Assembly: GCA_026392935.1 (NCBI GenBank)
Contig: JAPLBE010000014.1
Location: 28,032 to 92,031, forward strand
Source of the DNA: Actinomycetota bacterium
Lineage (GTDB): Bacteria; Actinomycetota; Actinomycetes; Nanopelagicales; Nanopelagicaceae
Direction of reading: 5' to 3'
DNA: 64,000 nucleotides
Within the stretch, counting starts at the first letter, position 1, and every line of letters starts with the position of its first letter. This document shows positions 42,085-50,880 of this stretch, in pieces. Made by a program: the position numbers and the translations under genes. The notes below the pieces were generated by a model. That model was not told the origin of the DNA, did no database searches, and saw only the letters and a program-made list of their open reading frames with translations.

Positions 42085-43383
42085 TTAGGCGCTTTTCTCC
42101 TCAGAACTCTTCTCGCGGCGAGATGAGCGCTTTGGAATATCTCCGGTGCGCGGAGCCAAGGTTGGAGCCGCATTTTCGGTGATGCATGCTTTTTCAATCG
42201 TTACCTTCGCAATATCTGTGCGGCTTGGAATGTCATACATAACGCCAAGAAGTACTGACTCCATGATGGCGCGAAGTCCACGAGCACCAGTGCCGCGATC
42301 AAGTGCGAGATCTGCAACAGATTCAAGAGCTTCCGCTGAAAATTCGAGTTCAACATCATCTAAATCAAAGAGCTTCTGATACTGCTTCACGAGAGCATTT
42401 TTTGGCTCTGTGAGAATCTGCATGAGCGCTGGCTTATCAAGATTCTCAACACTTGTTAGTACTGGAAGTCGTCCGATGAATTCAGGAATCATTCCGAACT
42501 TAAGTAAATCTTCTGGCATAACATCAGAGAAAATGTCCTTGCGGTTCTTTTCGGCTGAGGATTGCAGCTCTGCACCGAATCCAACTCCTGCCGATCCACT
42601 GCGCGCTTCGATAATTTTATCGAGCCCCGCAAATGCCCCACCAACAATGAAGAGAACGTTGGTTGTATCGATTTGAATAAACTCTTGATGTGGATGCTTA
42701 CGTCCACCCTGTGGAGGAACTGAGGCAACTGTTCCTTCTAAAATTTTAAGTAGTGCTTGCTGCACACCTTCACCAGAAACATCGCGCGTAATTGATGGGT
42801 TCTCTGATTTGCGAGCGACCTTATCAATTTCATCGATGTAGATGATTCCGGTCTCTGCCTTCTTTACATCGTAATCTGCGGCCTGAAGAAGTTTGAGCAA
42901 AATGTTCTCAACGTCTTCACCAACATAACCAGCTTCAGTAAGCGCTGTTGCATCCGCAATCGCAAATGGAACATTGAGCATACGAGCCAATGTTTGTGCC
43001 ATCAGAGTCTTGCCGCAACCTGTTGGTCCAAGAAGAAGAATGTTCGATTTCGCGAGTTCGATGCCATCTTCATTACGAGTATCGCCGGATTGAACGCGCT
43101 TGTAGTGGTTGTACACAGCAACTGAAAGTGATTTTTTGGCACGATCTTGGCCAATTACATACTGATCAAGGAATTCAAAAATAGCTTGTGGTTTTGGAAG
43201 TTCACTTAAACCAAGTGAGGAAGCTTCAGAGAGTTCTTCAACAATAATCTCGTTGCAGAGCTCGATACATTCGTCGCAGATATAAACACCAGGACCTGCA
43301 ATCAATTTCTTCACTTGCTTCTGAGTCTTTCCGCAGAAAGAACATTTCAAGAGGTCGTTAGCCTCGCCAATTCGTGTGGACAT
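42085..43383 (-). CDS. clpX: ATP-dependent Clp protease ATP-binding subunit ClpX
   Basis: AAA+ unfoldase of the ClpXP protease. The 432 residues have an N-terminal zinc-binding domain with C14, C17, C36 and C39, Walker A GPTGCGKT at 119-126, Walker [10 protein letters not shown] near 180 and the ClpP-docking GFG loop (AGVGFGAEL near 268). The C-terminal sensor-2 GARGLR is present. The charged Ser/Arg/Lys tail is normal. The partner clpP genes are about 1.3 kb upstream on the same strand, separated by an MFS gene. Confidence 0.97.
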   Translation of the reverse strand: MSTRIGEANDLLKCSFCGKTQKQVKKLIAGPGVYICDECIELCNEIIVEELSEASSLGLSELPKPQAIFEFLDQYVIGQDRAKKSLSVAVYNHYKRVQSGDTRNEDGIELAKSNILLLGPTGCGKTLMAQTLARMLNVPFAIADATALTEAGYVGEDVENILLKLLQAADYDVKKAETGIIYIDEIDKVARKSENPSITRDVSGEGVQQALLKILEGTVASVPPQGGRKHPHQEFIQIDTTNVLFIVGGAFAGLDKIIEARSGSAGVGFGAELQSSAEKNRKDIFSDVMPEDLLKFGMIPEFIGRLPVLTSVENLDKPALMQILTEPKNALVKQYQKLFDLDDVELEFSAEALESVADLALDRGTGARGLRAIMESVLLGVMYDIPSRTDIAKVTIEKACITENAAPTLAPRTGDIPKRSSRREKSSEEKSA

Positions 43384-43424
43384 GGGTAAAGAATAGTTTT
43401 TAGCGCTGCATTATGTGGCGTTAA

Positions 43425-44684
43425 TCAAGCCTGACTTTGTTCGCCTATAGATGAATACGGCGGACGAGATGACTTCATCTCCTTGACTCCTGGGACTAGC
43501 AGAACGATTGCACAGATGGCGAGATGGAAAATTGCTACGCCAATGAGTAACTCTCGCTCTCCAAAGAGTGTGACCATCGGTCCGGCAAGAGCCATACCCA
43601 GCGGCATCAATCCCCAGGTGCCCATGTAATCGATACTGAAAACTCGCCCTTGATATTCAGGTGGTACTTCACGTTGTACTTGCGTAGCCCAAAATGCTTC
43701 CCACGGACCAATAGAGAAACCTGCAGCAAAGTAGGCAACGAATATCATCCATTTTGAAGCTGGGAATGCCAGTACAAGTGGCGCGAGAATAAATAATCCC
43801 CAAACAACCACAGAAACCAAACCAGGATTCTTAACTTTTAACTTGATGAAGATTATTGCTGAGATTGCACCACCAGCGCTAAAGAGCGCAGCTGATGTTG
43901 CATAGACAGATGCAGTACCGAAATCACGCTTTGTAATTACAGGTAAGAGCACATTCTCAACTCCAATGACCAACATGAGTTGAAGAGTGGCCATCAAAAT
44001 CATCGCTGCGATCCATTTGTAATACCAAACTACGCGCAGCCCTTCGCGGAGTTCATTGGTGAAATGATTTTTTTTGTTTGGATCTGCAACAACGGGGCCT
44101 TCATCTATTCGGATTAAAAGCACTGCACCCACCAAGAAGAATAAGGACGTTGCTACATATGTCGCATGAGTTCCAAGTGAAACTACAATAACTCCAGCGA
44201 TTCCGGGGCCTGCAATCATCGACCCCTTCAGAGCAATTCCGCGCAATACATTTCCTGCAGGGAGCAATCGGTCAGGTAGAAGGCTAGGGATAATCGCCCC
44301 TACTGCAGGACCTCCAAATGCATCACTGACTCCCATAAGTACAACAACTGCGGCAAGGATGTACATAGAGATGTTCTCAGGATTGAAGAAAATTACAATG
44401 CTTCCCATGACTGCGCGGAAGCCATCTGCAACTATCAGAATGGTTTTTCGAGGAAGGCGATCTACCCAGACACCACCAATAGGCGCCATCAATACACCTG
44501 ACAAGACGCGTGCCCCAAGAATCAAACCAAGGGTTGTCGCACTGCCGCCAGCATCAAGAACCGTAACAGCTAACGCAATCGGGAACGCCGACATGGCAAC
44601 CATTGTGAGAATTCCAGAAATCATCAAATTTCGATAACCCACAAAAGATAAAAGAGCGCCTGGCTCGAAATATTTCTTTAACAT
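43425..44684 (-). CDS. MFS transporter, EntS/MFS_3-like
   Basis: A 419-residue membrane protein with about 12 hydrophobic segments. GGVWVDRLPRKTILIVADGFRA near 70-90 is the MFS motif A with an MFS_3 (enterobactin exporter-like) flavour, and REVPPEYQGRVFSIDY near 335 is the second conserved loop of that group. It sits between clpX and clpP2 on the same strand with 41- and 36-base gaps. The insertion of a transporter between clpP and clpX is not the commonest order. Substrate unknown; exporters of this group move siderophores, macrolides or peptides. Confidence 0.82.
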   Translation of the reverse strand: MLKKYFEPGALLSFVGYRNLMISGILTMVAMSAFPIALAVTVLDAGGSATTLGLILGARVLSGVLMAPIGGVWVDRLPRKTILIVADGFRAVMGSIVIFFNPENISMYILAAVVVLMGVSDAFGGPAVGAIIPSLLPDRLLPAGNVLRGIALKGSMIAGPGIAGVIVVSLGTHATYVATSLFFLVGAVLLIRIDEGPVVADPNKKNHFTNELREGLRVVWYYKWIAAMILMATLQLMLVIGVENVLLPVITKRDFGTASVYATSAALFSAGGAISAIIFIKLKVKNPGLVSVVVWGLFILAPLVLAFPASKWMIFVAYFAAGFSIGPWEAFWATQVQREVPPEYQGRVFSIDYMGTWGLMPLGMALAGPMVTLFGERELLIGVAIFHLAICAIVLLVPGVKEMKSSRPPYSSIGEQSQA

Positions 44685-44720
44685 ATTCGAACCAAACGCC
44701 CCTTTAGGTAAAAAATACGA

Positions 44721-45341
44721 TTAAGGCTTAGCCTTTCGTGAAGCCATTACCTTATCGATAATTCCGTACTCCACTGCTTCTGCCGCAGTAAGAATCTTGT
44801 CGCGTTCGATATCTTTTTCAATTTCTTCGACAGTCTTATTTGAATGCTTTGCAAGCATTGTTTCAAGAAGTCCGCGCATACGCATGATCTCGCGTGCCTG
44901 GATTTCGATATCTGATGCCTGTCCCCCACCCTCTGATGAAGGTTGGTGAATCAAGATTCGTGAATGCTCAAGACCGTAGCGCTTACCTTTTGTTCCACCC
45001 GCAAGAATTATCGCAGCAGCTGATGCTGCTTGGCCAAGACAAATTGTTGTGATGTCTGGACGAACAAATTGCATAGTGTCATAAATTGCAGTGAGTGCAG
45101 TAAATGAACCACCAGGAGAGTTGATGTAGATCGAGATATCGCGATCTGGATCCATAGATTCGAGTGTCAACAACTGTGCCATAACATCGTTTGCCACAGT
45201 GTCATCAATTGCTTGACCCAAGAAGATGATGCGCTCTTCGAATAACTTTGTATATGGGTCTAAGCGCTTAAATCCGTACGCAGTCTTCTCTTCAATTGTT
45301 GGAAGAACGTAGCGGTTCGTAATTTCTTGAATGTGCTTCAT
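44721..45341 (-). CDS. clpP: ATP-dependent Clp protease proteolytic subunit, ClpP2-like
   Basis: Serine peptidase ring subunit. The 206 residues contain catalytic S107 ([10 protein letters not shown]), H132 (RILIHQPSS) and D181. The longer N-terminus and the second position in the pair correspond to actinobacterial ClpP2. It overlaps the upstream clpP by one base, so both are cotranslated. In Actinobacteria ClpP1 and ClpP2 form a mixed tetradecamer and both are normally needed. Confidence 0.94.
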   Translation of the reverse strand: MKHIQEITNRYVLPTIEEKTAYGFKRLDPYTKLFEERIIFLGQAIDDTVANDVMAQLLTLESMDPDRDISIYINSPGGSFTALTAIYDTMQFVRPDITTICLGQAASAAAIILAGGTKGKRYGLEHSRILIHQPSSEGGGQASDIEIQAREIMRMRGLLETMLAKHSNKTVEEIEKDIERDKILTAAEAVEYGIIDKVMASRKAKP

Positions 45342-45967
45342 TACTTCTTACCTCCCGCGATTTGGCCTTCATTTGTTGCAATGTGATCGATGAATCCATA
45401 AGCCAATGCATCCTTTGCATTAAACCAATTATCGCGATCTGAATCAGCAATGATTTTCTCAAGAGGCTGACCAGTGTGCTTAGCGTTGAGCTCTGACATT
45501 GTCTGCTTTGTGATTGCCATCTGTTCTGCCTGAATACGAATATCTGTTGCAGTTCCGCCGATGCCACCAAGTGGTTGGTGCATCAAGATGCGTGCATGTG
45601 GAGTTGCATAACGCTTTCCAGGTGCACCAGCTGTAAGCAAGAACTGGCCCATTGATGCAGCCATTCCCATCGCAACTGTTGCAACATCATTCTTGATGTA
45701 ATGCATGGTGTCGTAAATCGCCATACCTGCAGTTACAGATCCACCAGGTGAATTGATGTAAAGGTAAATATCTTTCTCTGAATCTTCAGCGGCAAGGAGA
45801 AGCATCTGTGCACAAATAGCATTTGCCATTTCGTCACGTACTTCACCAGCTAGAAAGATGATGCGTTCACGAAGTAAACGACTATAAATCTGATCGCCAA
45901 GTCCCAATGATTCCGAACCGACTGAACGGGCAACAGGTGTGTTGTCCTGTGGGTTAATAAAATCCAC
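45341..45967 (-). CDS. clpP: ATP-dependent Clp protease proteolytic subunit, ClpP1-like
   Basis: Serine peptidase ring subunit with catalytic S105 ([10 protein letters not shown]), H130 ([10 protein letters not shown]) and D179. The start is GTG at 45967 with GGAAGGA six bases upstream; 208 residues. It is the first gene of the clpP1-clpP2 pair downstream of tig. The region before it (45968-46120) holds a duplicated 14-base element. Confidence 0.94.
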   Translation of the reverse strand: MDFINPQDNTPVARSVGSESLGLGDQIYSRLLRERIIFLAGEVRDEMANAICAQMLLLAAEDSEKDIYLYINSPGGSVTAGMAIYDTMHYIKNDVATVAMGMAASMGQFLLTAGAPGKRYATPHARILMHQPLGGIGGTATDIRIQAEQMAITKQTMSELNAKHTGQPLEKIIADSDRDNWFNAKDALAYGFIDHIATNEGQIAGGKK

Positions 45968-46120
45968 GTTTCATCCTTCCAATAACTCTTGCCTGAATTG
46001 ACCTTGATTCTTGAATGAACTTTTGGCCCTGTATTGACCTTAACAATGTGCGCATGAAAATGCTTCCCAAATAGAGGAGATAACGCCTAAAAAGGCGAAT
46101 GTTCGCTTACGGCTAAAGAA
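45968..46120 (-). promoter_or_regulatory. clpP1P2 upstream region with duplicated 14-mer and palindrome
   Basis: The 153 bases between tig and clpP1 contain a direct repeat of CCTGWATTGACCTT (45992-46005 and 46028-46041 on the plus strand, one mismatch, period 36) and a palindrome GCGAATGTTCGC at 46095-46106. A short hairpin CGCC-TAAAAA-GGCG sits beside it. These may be operator sites for stress control of clpP. The palindrome does not match the CGC-N6-GCG layout of the ClgR box I know. Confidence 0.35.
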
Positions 46121-47416
46121 TTATTCAGCGGCCGCAGCAGCTGGCTGACCTTGCGCCGGACGAAGTTCCTCGAGATCAATAGCATTTCCAGATTTATCGA
46201 CAACCGAAACTCGGCCGAGAACAGATGCAAGCGCCTTCGCGCGAGTTACCTCTGCAACAACTTGGCTGATTTGTCCGGCCTTCTGTAGTTCCTGTGCGAA
46301 TTGTTCTGGTCCCATTCCATATCGCTGTGACATGCGGATGAGGTACTCAGTTAATTCAATTTCAGTTACCTGAACTTCTTCGGTCTTAACAATGGCATCA
46401 AGTAAGAAATCAGATTTAATCGAAGCACGAACTTGGCCATCTACCTCAGCGCGGTGCTCAGCATCTTCCATGCGATTTTCGCCTTGAAGATGATCATTTA
46501 CTTCATCGAGAACAATCTCATCCGGGACTGGAATATCAAGATCAGCCAACAACTTCTCAAGAAGAAGATCGCGTGCTTGTGCGCCTTGCTCCATCTTCTT
46601 TACGCGAGACAAACGCTCTGCAAAATCTGCTTTCAATTCATCAAGTGTGTCGAACTCGGATGCAAGCTTTGCAAACGCATCGTCTGCTGCAGGAAGCTCA
46701 CGCTCTTTAACAGCCTTTACAGCAATATCAACATCGCCTTTTTCATCTTCTTTCTGACCAACGAGTTGAGTTGTAAAAGTCTTTGTATCTCCAGCGTTCA
46801 TTCCAACGAGTGCCTCATCCAGACCATCAATCATGCGATTTGAACCAACTTCGTAAGAAATCTCATTCGCTTTGCCGCCATCTACTTCTACGCCATCAAT
46901 ACGCGCAGTTAGATCGATAGTTACGAAATCTCCTGATTTTGTAGCCCGCTCAACAGTATTAAGAGTTCCGAAGCGAGCGCGAAGTTCATCAAGCTGCTCA
47001 GCAATATCTGTATCCGCAACGACAACATCATCAACCGTAATTGTGATCTTCGAGAAATCAGGAAGTGATACCTCTGGACGCACGCTTACTTCAACAGTAA
47101 ATACAAGCTTCTCGTTATCTTTGAATTCCTTAATATCTACAACCGGGCGACCAACAACCAAAACATCGTGCTCGCGAGCTGCTTTTCCATAAAACTCTGG
47201 AAGCGCTGAGTTAATGGCCTCATCGAGAACAGTTCCGCGACCTACGCGCTGATCGATCATCGCTGCAGGAACTTTGCCCTTGCGGAAACCTGGAATGTTT
47301 ACCTGTGTTGCAACCTTCTTGTATGCAGCTGCAACATGCTCTGTTAACTCTGCATAAGGAACTTCAACATCTAAACGAACGCGAGTTGGGGAGAGTGTCT
47401 CGACGGTGCTTTTCAC
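46121..47416 (-). CDS. tig: Trigger factor
   Basis: Ribosome-bound chaperone with peptidyl-prolyl isomerase activity. The 431 residues have the N-terminal ribosome-docking signature GFRKGKVP near 43-50, an FKBP-type PPIase domain at about 160-245 (GDFVTIDLTARIDG) and a helical C-terminal arm. The start is GTG at 47416 with AGGAG eight bases upstream. The Ala/Gln-rich end is normal. tRNA-Pro lies 49 bases upstream on the same strand, and clpP1 follows downstream, as is common in Actinobacteria. Confidence 0.96.
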   Translation of the reverse strand: MKSTVETLSPTRVRLDVEVPYAELTEHVAAAYKKVATQVNIPGFRKGKVPAAMIDQRVGRGTVLDEAINSALPEFYGKAAREHDVLVVGRPVVDIKEFKDNEKLVFTVEVSVRPEVSLPDFSKITITVDDVVVADTDIAEQLDELRARFGTLNTVERATKSGDFVTIDLTARIDGVEVDGGKANEISYEVGSNRMIDGLDEALVGMNAGDTKTFTTQLVGQKEDEKGDVDIAVKAVKERELPAADDAFAKLASEFDTLDELKADFAERLSRVKKMEQGAQARDLLLEKLLADLDIPVPDEIVLDEVNDHLQGENRMEDAEHRAEVDGQVRASIKSDFLLDAIVKTEEVQVTEIELTEYLIRMSQRYGMGPEQFAQELQKAGQISQVVAEVTRAKALASVLGRVSVVDKSGNAIDLEELRPAQGQPAAAAAE

Positions 47417-47464
47417 GAAGTGCTCCTATTTGTTAATTGCAGCGTTAGTACTGTGAAGAAATTC

Positions 47465-47540
47465 TGGTCGGGGCGGGGAGATTCGAACTCCCGATCTCCT
47501 GCTCCCAAAGCAGGCGCGCTAGCCACTACGCTACGCCCCG
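47465..47540 (-). tRNA. tRNA-Pro (TGG)
   Basis: A full cloverleaf is readable on the minus strand: acceptor CGGGGCG/CGCCCCG, anticodon stem CCTGC/GCAGG with loop TTTGGGA (anticodon TGG), and T arm GGGAG-TTCGAAT-CTCCC. Discriminator A is followed by an encoded CCA (47467-47465). Confidence 0.97.
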
Positions 47541-47615
47541 AGGCGCAACACCGGAGTCTAGAGTAATTTTTTACTCTCGGTTACACACCCTGTACGCTCA
47601 GCCTTCGCACCACTT

Positions 47616-47689
47616 GCGGGTGTAGCTCAATGGTAGAGCCCCAGCCTTCCAAGCTGGCCATGCCGGTTCGATCCCGGTCACCCGCTCCA
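47616..47689 (+). tRNA. tRNA-Gly (TCC)
   Basis: Cloverleaf on the plus strand with acceptor GCGGGTG/CACCCGC, anticodon stem CCAGC/GCTGG with loop CTTCCAA (anticodon TCC), T arm CCGG-TTCGATC-CCGG, discriminator T and an encoded CCA. It is divergent from tRNA-Pro across 75 bases, and its 3' end lies six bases from the convergent collagen-like gene. Confidence 0.97.
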
Positions 47690-47695
47690 AAGTTT

Positions 47696-48661
47696 CTAAA
47701 GAATAGTTCCAACTTTCTGCAAATATGCACGTCCAGAAAATGAAACCCCGCCGCGAGTTCCAGACTCTCCTGTCACATCAACGATGTTAATTGTCAAATT
47801 TGTGATTGTGCCTAGAGTCTTAACGGTTCCAACAATAGAAACTCCGTAGGCGATTCTCTTTGAAACATCTGCTACCAACTTAGATTTGGAAGCCGCAAAA
47901 TTAAATGTAGGTGCACTCCCAGTTGAAGAAATCCTTGCTCCAAAGTCATAAAAATCATCAAGCGATTCTCCTGAGAGAAATATCTGGAAAAAATAGGAAG
48001 AATTTATTTCCAGAGCTCCAAAGGATTCGGATGTTGTCTCGCCCAAGGGAATCATCGTGCTGATTGCGAATGCGGCAATATTGATTACTTTAACTTCAGA
48101 AATCCCCGCGGTACCTGTCTCTCCCTTGCTCCCAACAGAACCTGCTGTACCTGTTTCGCCTCTGGCGCCTGCAGTACCAGGCGATCCATTAGAACCTGGG
48201 GATCCTGTTGCACCTGGACTTCCTGAACCTGGTGCGCCGGGTGATCCCGTTGCACCTGGTGTGCCTGGAGTTCCATTTGCGCCGGGGGCACCTGGCGCTC
48301 CGGTTGCACCTGGTGTACCTGGAGTTCCACTTACTGTAGATGCAGCAGTTGTTTTTCCATCGCTTCCATTTTTTCCATCAGTACCAGTTGTTCCTGGGGC
48401 ACCAGCAGAACCAGTAGGTCCTTGTAAATTTTGTGGAAGTGGCCATTTACCTTTTGCCTTCGGGCCATAAATTAGAAGACTTCTCGTATCAATATAAAAG
48501 TCTCCATTGATTCCAAGTGTGACTGCTGGTGCACCCTTTCCATTCAGAATTGTGTTCGGAATTGATGCAGCAGTTCTGCCAGCCGCTTGCACTGTAATTA
48601 CAGATGTAGAAGTGGTGAGAATTGCAATAGTAAAAAGGACGGCTAACTTAGAAAATTTCAC
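47696..48661 (-). CDS. Secreted collagen-like (Gly-X-Y) repeat protein
   Basis: A 321-residue exported protein. Residues 1-27 form a signal peptide (cleavage likely after VQA). A short domain with GINGDFYIDTRSLLIYGPK (50-68) and WPLP precedes about 32 Gly-X-Y triplets at 81-189, with one 8-residue and one 2-residue interruption. The triplets are rich in Thr, Pro, Ala and Ser, as in bacterial collagens. A C-terminal domain (190-321) with beta-strand character follows. The start is GTG at 48661 with GGAGG six bases upstream. Bacterial collagen-like proteins often form surface stalks or fibres; no sortase motif or C-terminal anchor is visible here. Function unknown. Confidence 0.88.
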   Translation of the reverse strand: MKFSKLAVLFTIAILTTSTSVITVQAAGRTAASIPNTILNGKGAPAVTLGINGDFYIDTRSLLIYGPKAKGKWPLPQNLQGPTGSAGAPGTTGTDGKNGSDGKTTAASTVSGTPGTPGATGAPGAPGANGTPGTPGATGSPGAPGSGSPGATGSPGSNGSPGTAGARGETGTAGSVGSKGETGTAGISEVKVINIAAFAISTMIPLGETTSESFGALEINSSYFFQIFLSGESLDDFYDFGARISSTGSAPTFNFAASKSKLVADVSKRIAYGVSIVGTVKTLGTITNLTINIVDVTGESGTRGGVSFSGRAYLQKVGTIL

Positions 48662-48712
48662 GGGGAACCTCCAAGGCTCTGGTGTCTTCCCAGTATGCGC
48701 TCGTGGTCTAGT

Positions 48713-48780
48713 TCACAGAATCGGAGAAAACCCTACGAGCTCACAGAAAAGCCAAGAGCGGGGCTTGAAAACTCACAGAA
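48713..48780 (+). repeat. Three copies of TCACAGAA upstream of a secreted-protein gene
   Basis: The octamer TCACAGAA occurs at 48713-48720, 48741-48748 and 48773-48780 (spacings 28 and 32), followed by a related TTCACAAGAA at 48781-48790. All lie in the 241-base region between the divergent collagen-like and helical secreted-protein genes. They may be binding sites for a shared regulator. The rest of this intergenic region shows no further structure I can support. Confidence 0.55.
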
Positions 48781-48902
48781 TTCACAAGAAAATTCGCAAC
48801 CCCCTCTCAGGTAATCGGGGTACCTTTCTGAGCATGAAGCGGTTTATTACTCACAAGTCGATAACGAGGGTTGTTGGCACCAATGGGATAGGAGACATGC
48901 AA

Positions 48903-49595
48903 ATGTCATCAAAGAAAAGGATTGCGGCAATCGTAATTACAACTGTTGCTCTTTCAGCAGGAACAGTTGGAGTTGCCTCTGCAACAACAAAATCAAAAAC
49001 AACCGCAACTAGAGTTTCCGTCGGCAATCCAGGTGCACGTGGAGTAGATCTACAAGCCATGCTCACAGCACTTGTTGCAAAGGGAACAATCACGCAAGGA
49101 CAGGCAGATGCAATCATTGCGGCCGCTGCTGCAGCACGTACTGCAGCCGAAGCAGCTAAGTCAGCAATGCCTGCAAAGCCAACAAAAGCAGATAACGATG
49201 CGCGTCTTGCGCTAATTTCGACAACAATCGGAATTGATTCTGCAACCGTAAAGACTCGTCTTGCAGCAGGTGAAACACTTGCAGCAATTGCGGGAGCAAA
49301 GAAAGATGCACTCATCACAGCACTTGTTGCAGATGAGACAAAACGCATCGATGCAGCAGTAACAGCCGGAAAGTTGACTGTCATACAGGCAACAACACTC
49401 AAGGCTGGTTTGGTTTTAGCTGTAACTACAGCGATTAATTCCAGTCGCCTTATGGGTCTCAAGAATGGTCTCAAGGGTGGAATGGATGAACGCGGCGGTA
49501 AAGGTGAAAAAAGCGGACGTGGTCATGGATCAAAGGGCGGCCCAATGGGTGTAGCTCCAAAAATCCCAGCTGCAACTGCTTCTGCATCAGCATAA
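48903..49595 (+). CDS. Secreted Ala-rich helical protein of unknown function
   Basis: The frame is open from 48507, but AGGAG at 48890-48894 favours ATG 48903, giving 230 residues. Residues 1-27 are a signal peptide (KKRIAAIVITTVALSAG; cleavage near VASA). The mature part is Ala/Thr/Lys-rich and probably helical, with paired motifs KGTITQGQADAIIAA (about 57-71) and AGKLTVIQATTLKAG (about 157-171) that look like a duplicated helix-turn unit. The last 40 residues are Gly/Lys/Arg-rich and basic (GGKGEKSGRGHGSKGG). A strong terminator follows. I do not recognise the family; similar TxxQADAI repeats occur in other actinobacterial exported proteins. Confidence 0.72.
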   Translation: MSSKKRIAAIVITTVALSAGTVGVASATTKSKTTATRVSVGNPGARGVDLQAMLTALVAKGTITQGQADAIIAAAAAARTAAEAAKSAMPAKPTKADNDARLALISTTIGIDSATVKTRLAAGETLAAIAGAKKDALITALVADETKRIDAAVTAGKLTVIQATTLKAGLVLAVTTAINSSRLMGLKNGLKGGMDERGGKGEKSGRGHGSKGGPMGVAPKIPAATASASA

Positions 49596-49627
49596 AAGGT
49601 TTGGACATGTAGTTTCTCCGAGGGTAG

Positions 49628-49661
49628 AAAACCCCGTCACACGAAAGTGTGGCGGGGTTTT
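49628..49661 (+). terminator. Intrinsic terminator after the secreted helical protein gene
   Basis: An 11-bp stem CCCCGTCACAC / GTGTGGCGGGG (one G-U pair) with a GAAA tetraloop is flanked by AAAA and TTTT. It lies 32 bases after the stop at 49595 and before rpiB. Confidence 0.9.
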
Positions 49662-49695
49662 CGCTTCCCTAAGGTCGAGCGTGCTTAAATTGCGC

Positions 49696-50151
49696 ATGCG
49701 CATTCATATCGGCAGCGATCATGCAGGTCTAGATTTCAAAAACGAGCTCATTACTCACCTTGTTGTAAATGGTCACGACGTTACCGATCACGGCCCCTAT
49801 GAATATGACGCACTCGATGATTATCCCGATTTCTGCATTCCTTGCGCGGAGGCAGTTGCCAAAGACGATACATCTCTTGGAATTGTTTTAGGTGGCTCTG
49901 GAAATGGCGAACAAATGGCTGCCAACAAAGTTAAGGGAATTCGCGCAGCACTTGTCTGGAGTATCGAGACTGCCAAGCTTGCCCGCGAACATAACAATGC
50001 CAATGTCATTGCAGTTGGTGGTCGCATGCATGAGGCCGATTTCGTAAAGCAGTTGATTGATACCTTCATTGCAACTAAGTTTCCGGGCGATGAGCGTCAC
50101 GTGCGCAGAATTCAAAAAGTAGGTAACTACGAGATTACTGGCGATCTCTAA
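49696..50151 (+). CDS. rpiB: Ribose-5-phosphate isomerase B
   Basis: Interconverts ribose 5-phosphate and ribulose 5-phosphate in the pentose phosphate pathway. From ATG 49696 the protein is 151 residues beginning MRIHIGSDHAGLDFK, the family N-terminus; a GTG 15 bases upstream is possible. GSGNGEQMAANKVKGIRAAL near 72-91 covers the conserved phosphate and catalytic loop; actinobacterial RpiB uses a Glu in place of the Cys found in E. coli, and GNGEQ fits this. It overlaps the convergent trmB gene by four bases. Confidence 0.95.
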   Translation: MRIHIGSDHAGLDFKNELITHLVVNGHDVTDHGPYEYDALDDYPDFCIPCAEAVAKDDTSLGIVLGGSGNGEQMAANKVKGIRAALVWSIETAKLAREHNNANVIAVGGRMHEADFVKQLIDTFIATKFPGDERHVRRIQKVGNYEITGDL

Positions 50152-50807
50152 ATCTTTGTATAGCGAAGATCATTTACTTGATGATCTTTTGTAATTCCTT
50201 GCCCTTCAAATCGAGTTACCGGCCGCCACTCAGGGCGCTCAACTACTCCCCCTGTAAATAATGGACTAGCCTCAAAGACTTCCTGAATCCATTCGGCATA
50301 TGGAACCCAATCAGTGGCAATATGAATAAATCCACCATCTTTAATCTTTGAGTGAACCAGCTTTAGGAATTCTTGATTAACAATCCGACGCTTGTTGTGG
50401 CGCTTTTTTGGCCAGGGGTCTGGGAAAAATAGATGGATCCCGTCAACGGATTTATTGGGAATCATTGTCTTCAGAATCGGATGAGCATCGCCTTCAATAA
50501 TGCGAATGTTCTTAAGCTCCAGCTCTTCAATTCGCGCCATCAACTTTCCAATCCCAGGTTTGTGCACCTCAACGGCAACAAATCCGGTCTCAGGAAAATC
50601 TCTACCTATCAGCGCTGTTGCTTCGCCCATCCCGAATCCGATTTCAAGAATTACATTCTTTGCAGCTGGAAATAGTCCAGGGATATCTATTGGGTCCTCG
50701 GAATATTCCATCCCATAAAGGCCCCAGTATTTATCAAGAGCGCTCTGCTGAGGTCCAGTGATTCGAGATCCACGTAAGCGGTAGGTGCGCACCGAATCTT
50801 GTTCCAT
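50148..50807 (-). CDS. trmB: tRNA (guanine-N7-)-methyltransferase
   Basis: SAM-dependent enzyme forming m7G46 in tRNA. The 219 residues show the SAM motif ILEIGFGMGEATALIG near 52-67, and IHLFFPDPWPKKRHNKRR near 123-140, the TrmB signature. ATDWVPYAEW near 167 and the C-terminal TRFEGQGI complete the fold. It is convergent with rpiB (four-base overlap) and divergent from pepN. Confidence 0.96.
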   Translation of the reverse strand: MEQDSVRTYRLRGSRITGPQQSALDKYWGLYGMEYSEDPIDIPGLFPAAKNVILEIGFGMGEATALIGRDFPETGFVAVEVHKPGIGKLMARIEELELKNIRIIEGDAHPILKTMIPNKSVDGIHLFFPDPWPKKRHNKRRIVNQEFLKLVHSKIKDGGFIHIATDWVPYAEWIQEVFEASPLFTGGVVERPEWRPVTRFEGQGITKDHQVNDLRYTKI

Positions 50808-50880
50808 CTAACAATCTTAACGTGTGCTCAATTCTGTAGATAATGGTTGGATAAGACGTTCGAACTACGAGGGAGCAAAC

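Noticed and set aside
46095..46106. GCGAATGTTCGC as a ClgR operator for clpP
   Set aside because: The half-sites are in the wrong orientation and spacing relative to the CGC-N6-GCG arrangement known for ClgR.
48085..48430. G/C-rich imperfect repeats as non-coding DNA repeats
   Set aside because: They are explained by the Gly-X-Y codons of the collagen-like protein.
48507..48902. N-terminal 132-codon extension of the secreted helical protein
   Set aside because: It overlaps the collagen-like gene on the other strand, puts the signal peptide in the middle of the protein, and the AGGAG site fits ATG 48903.
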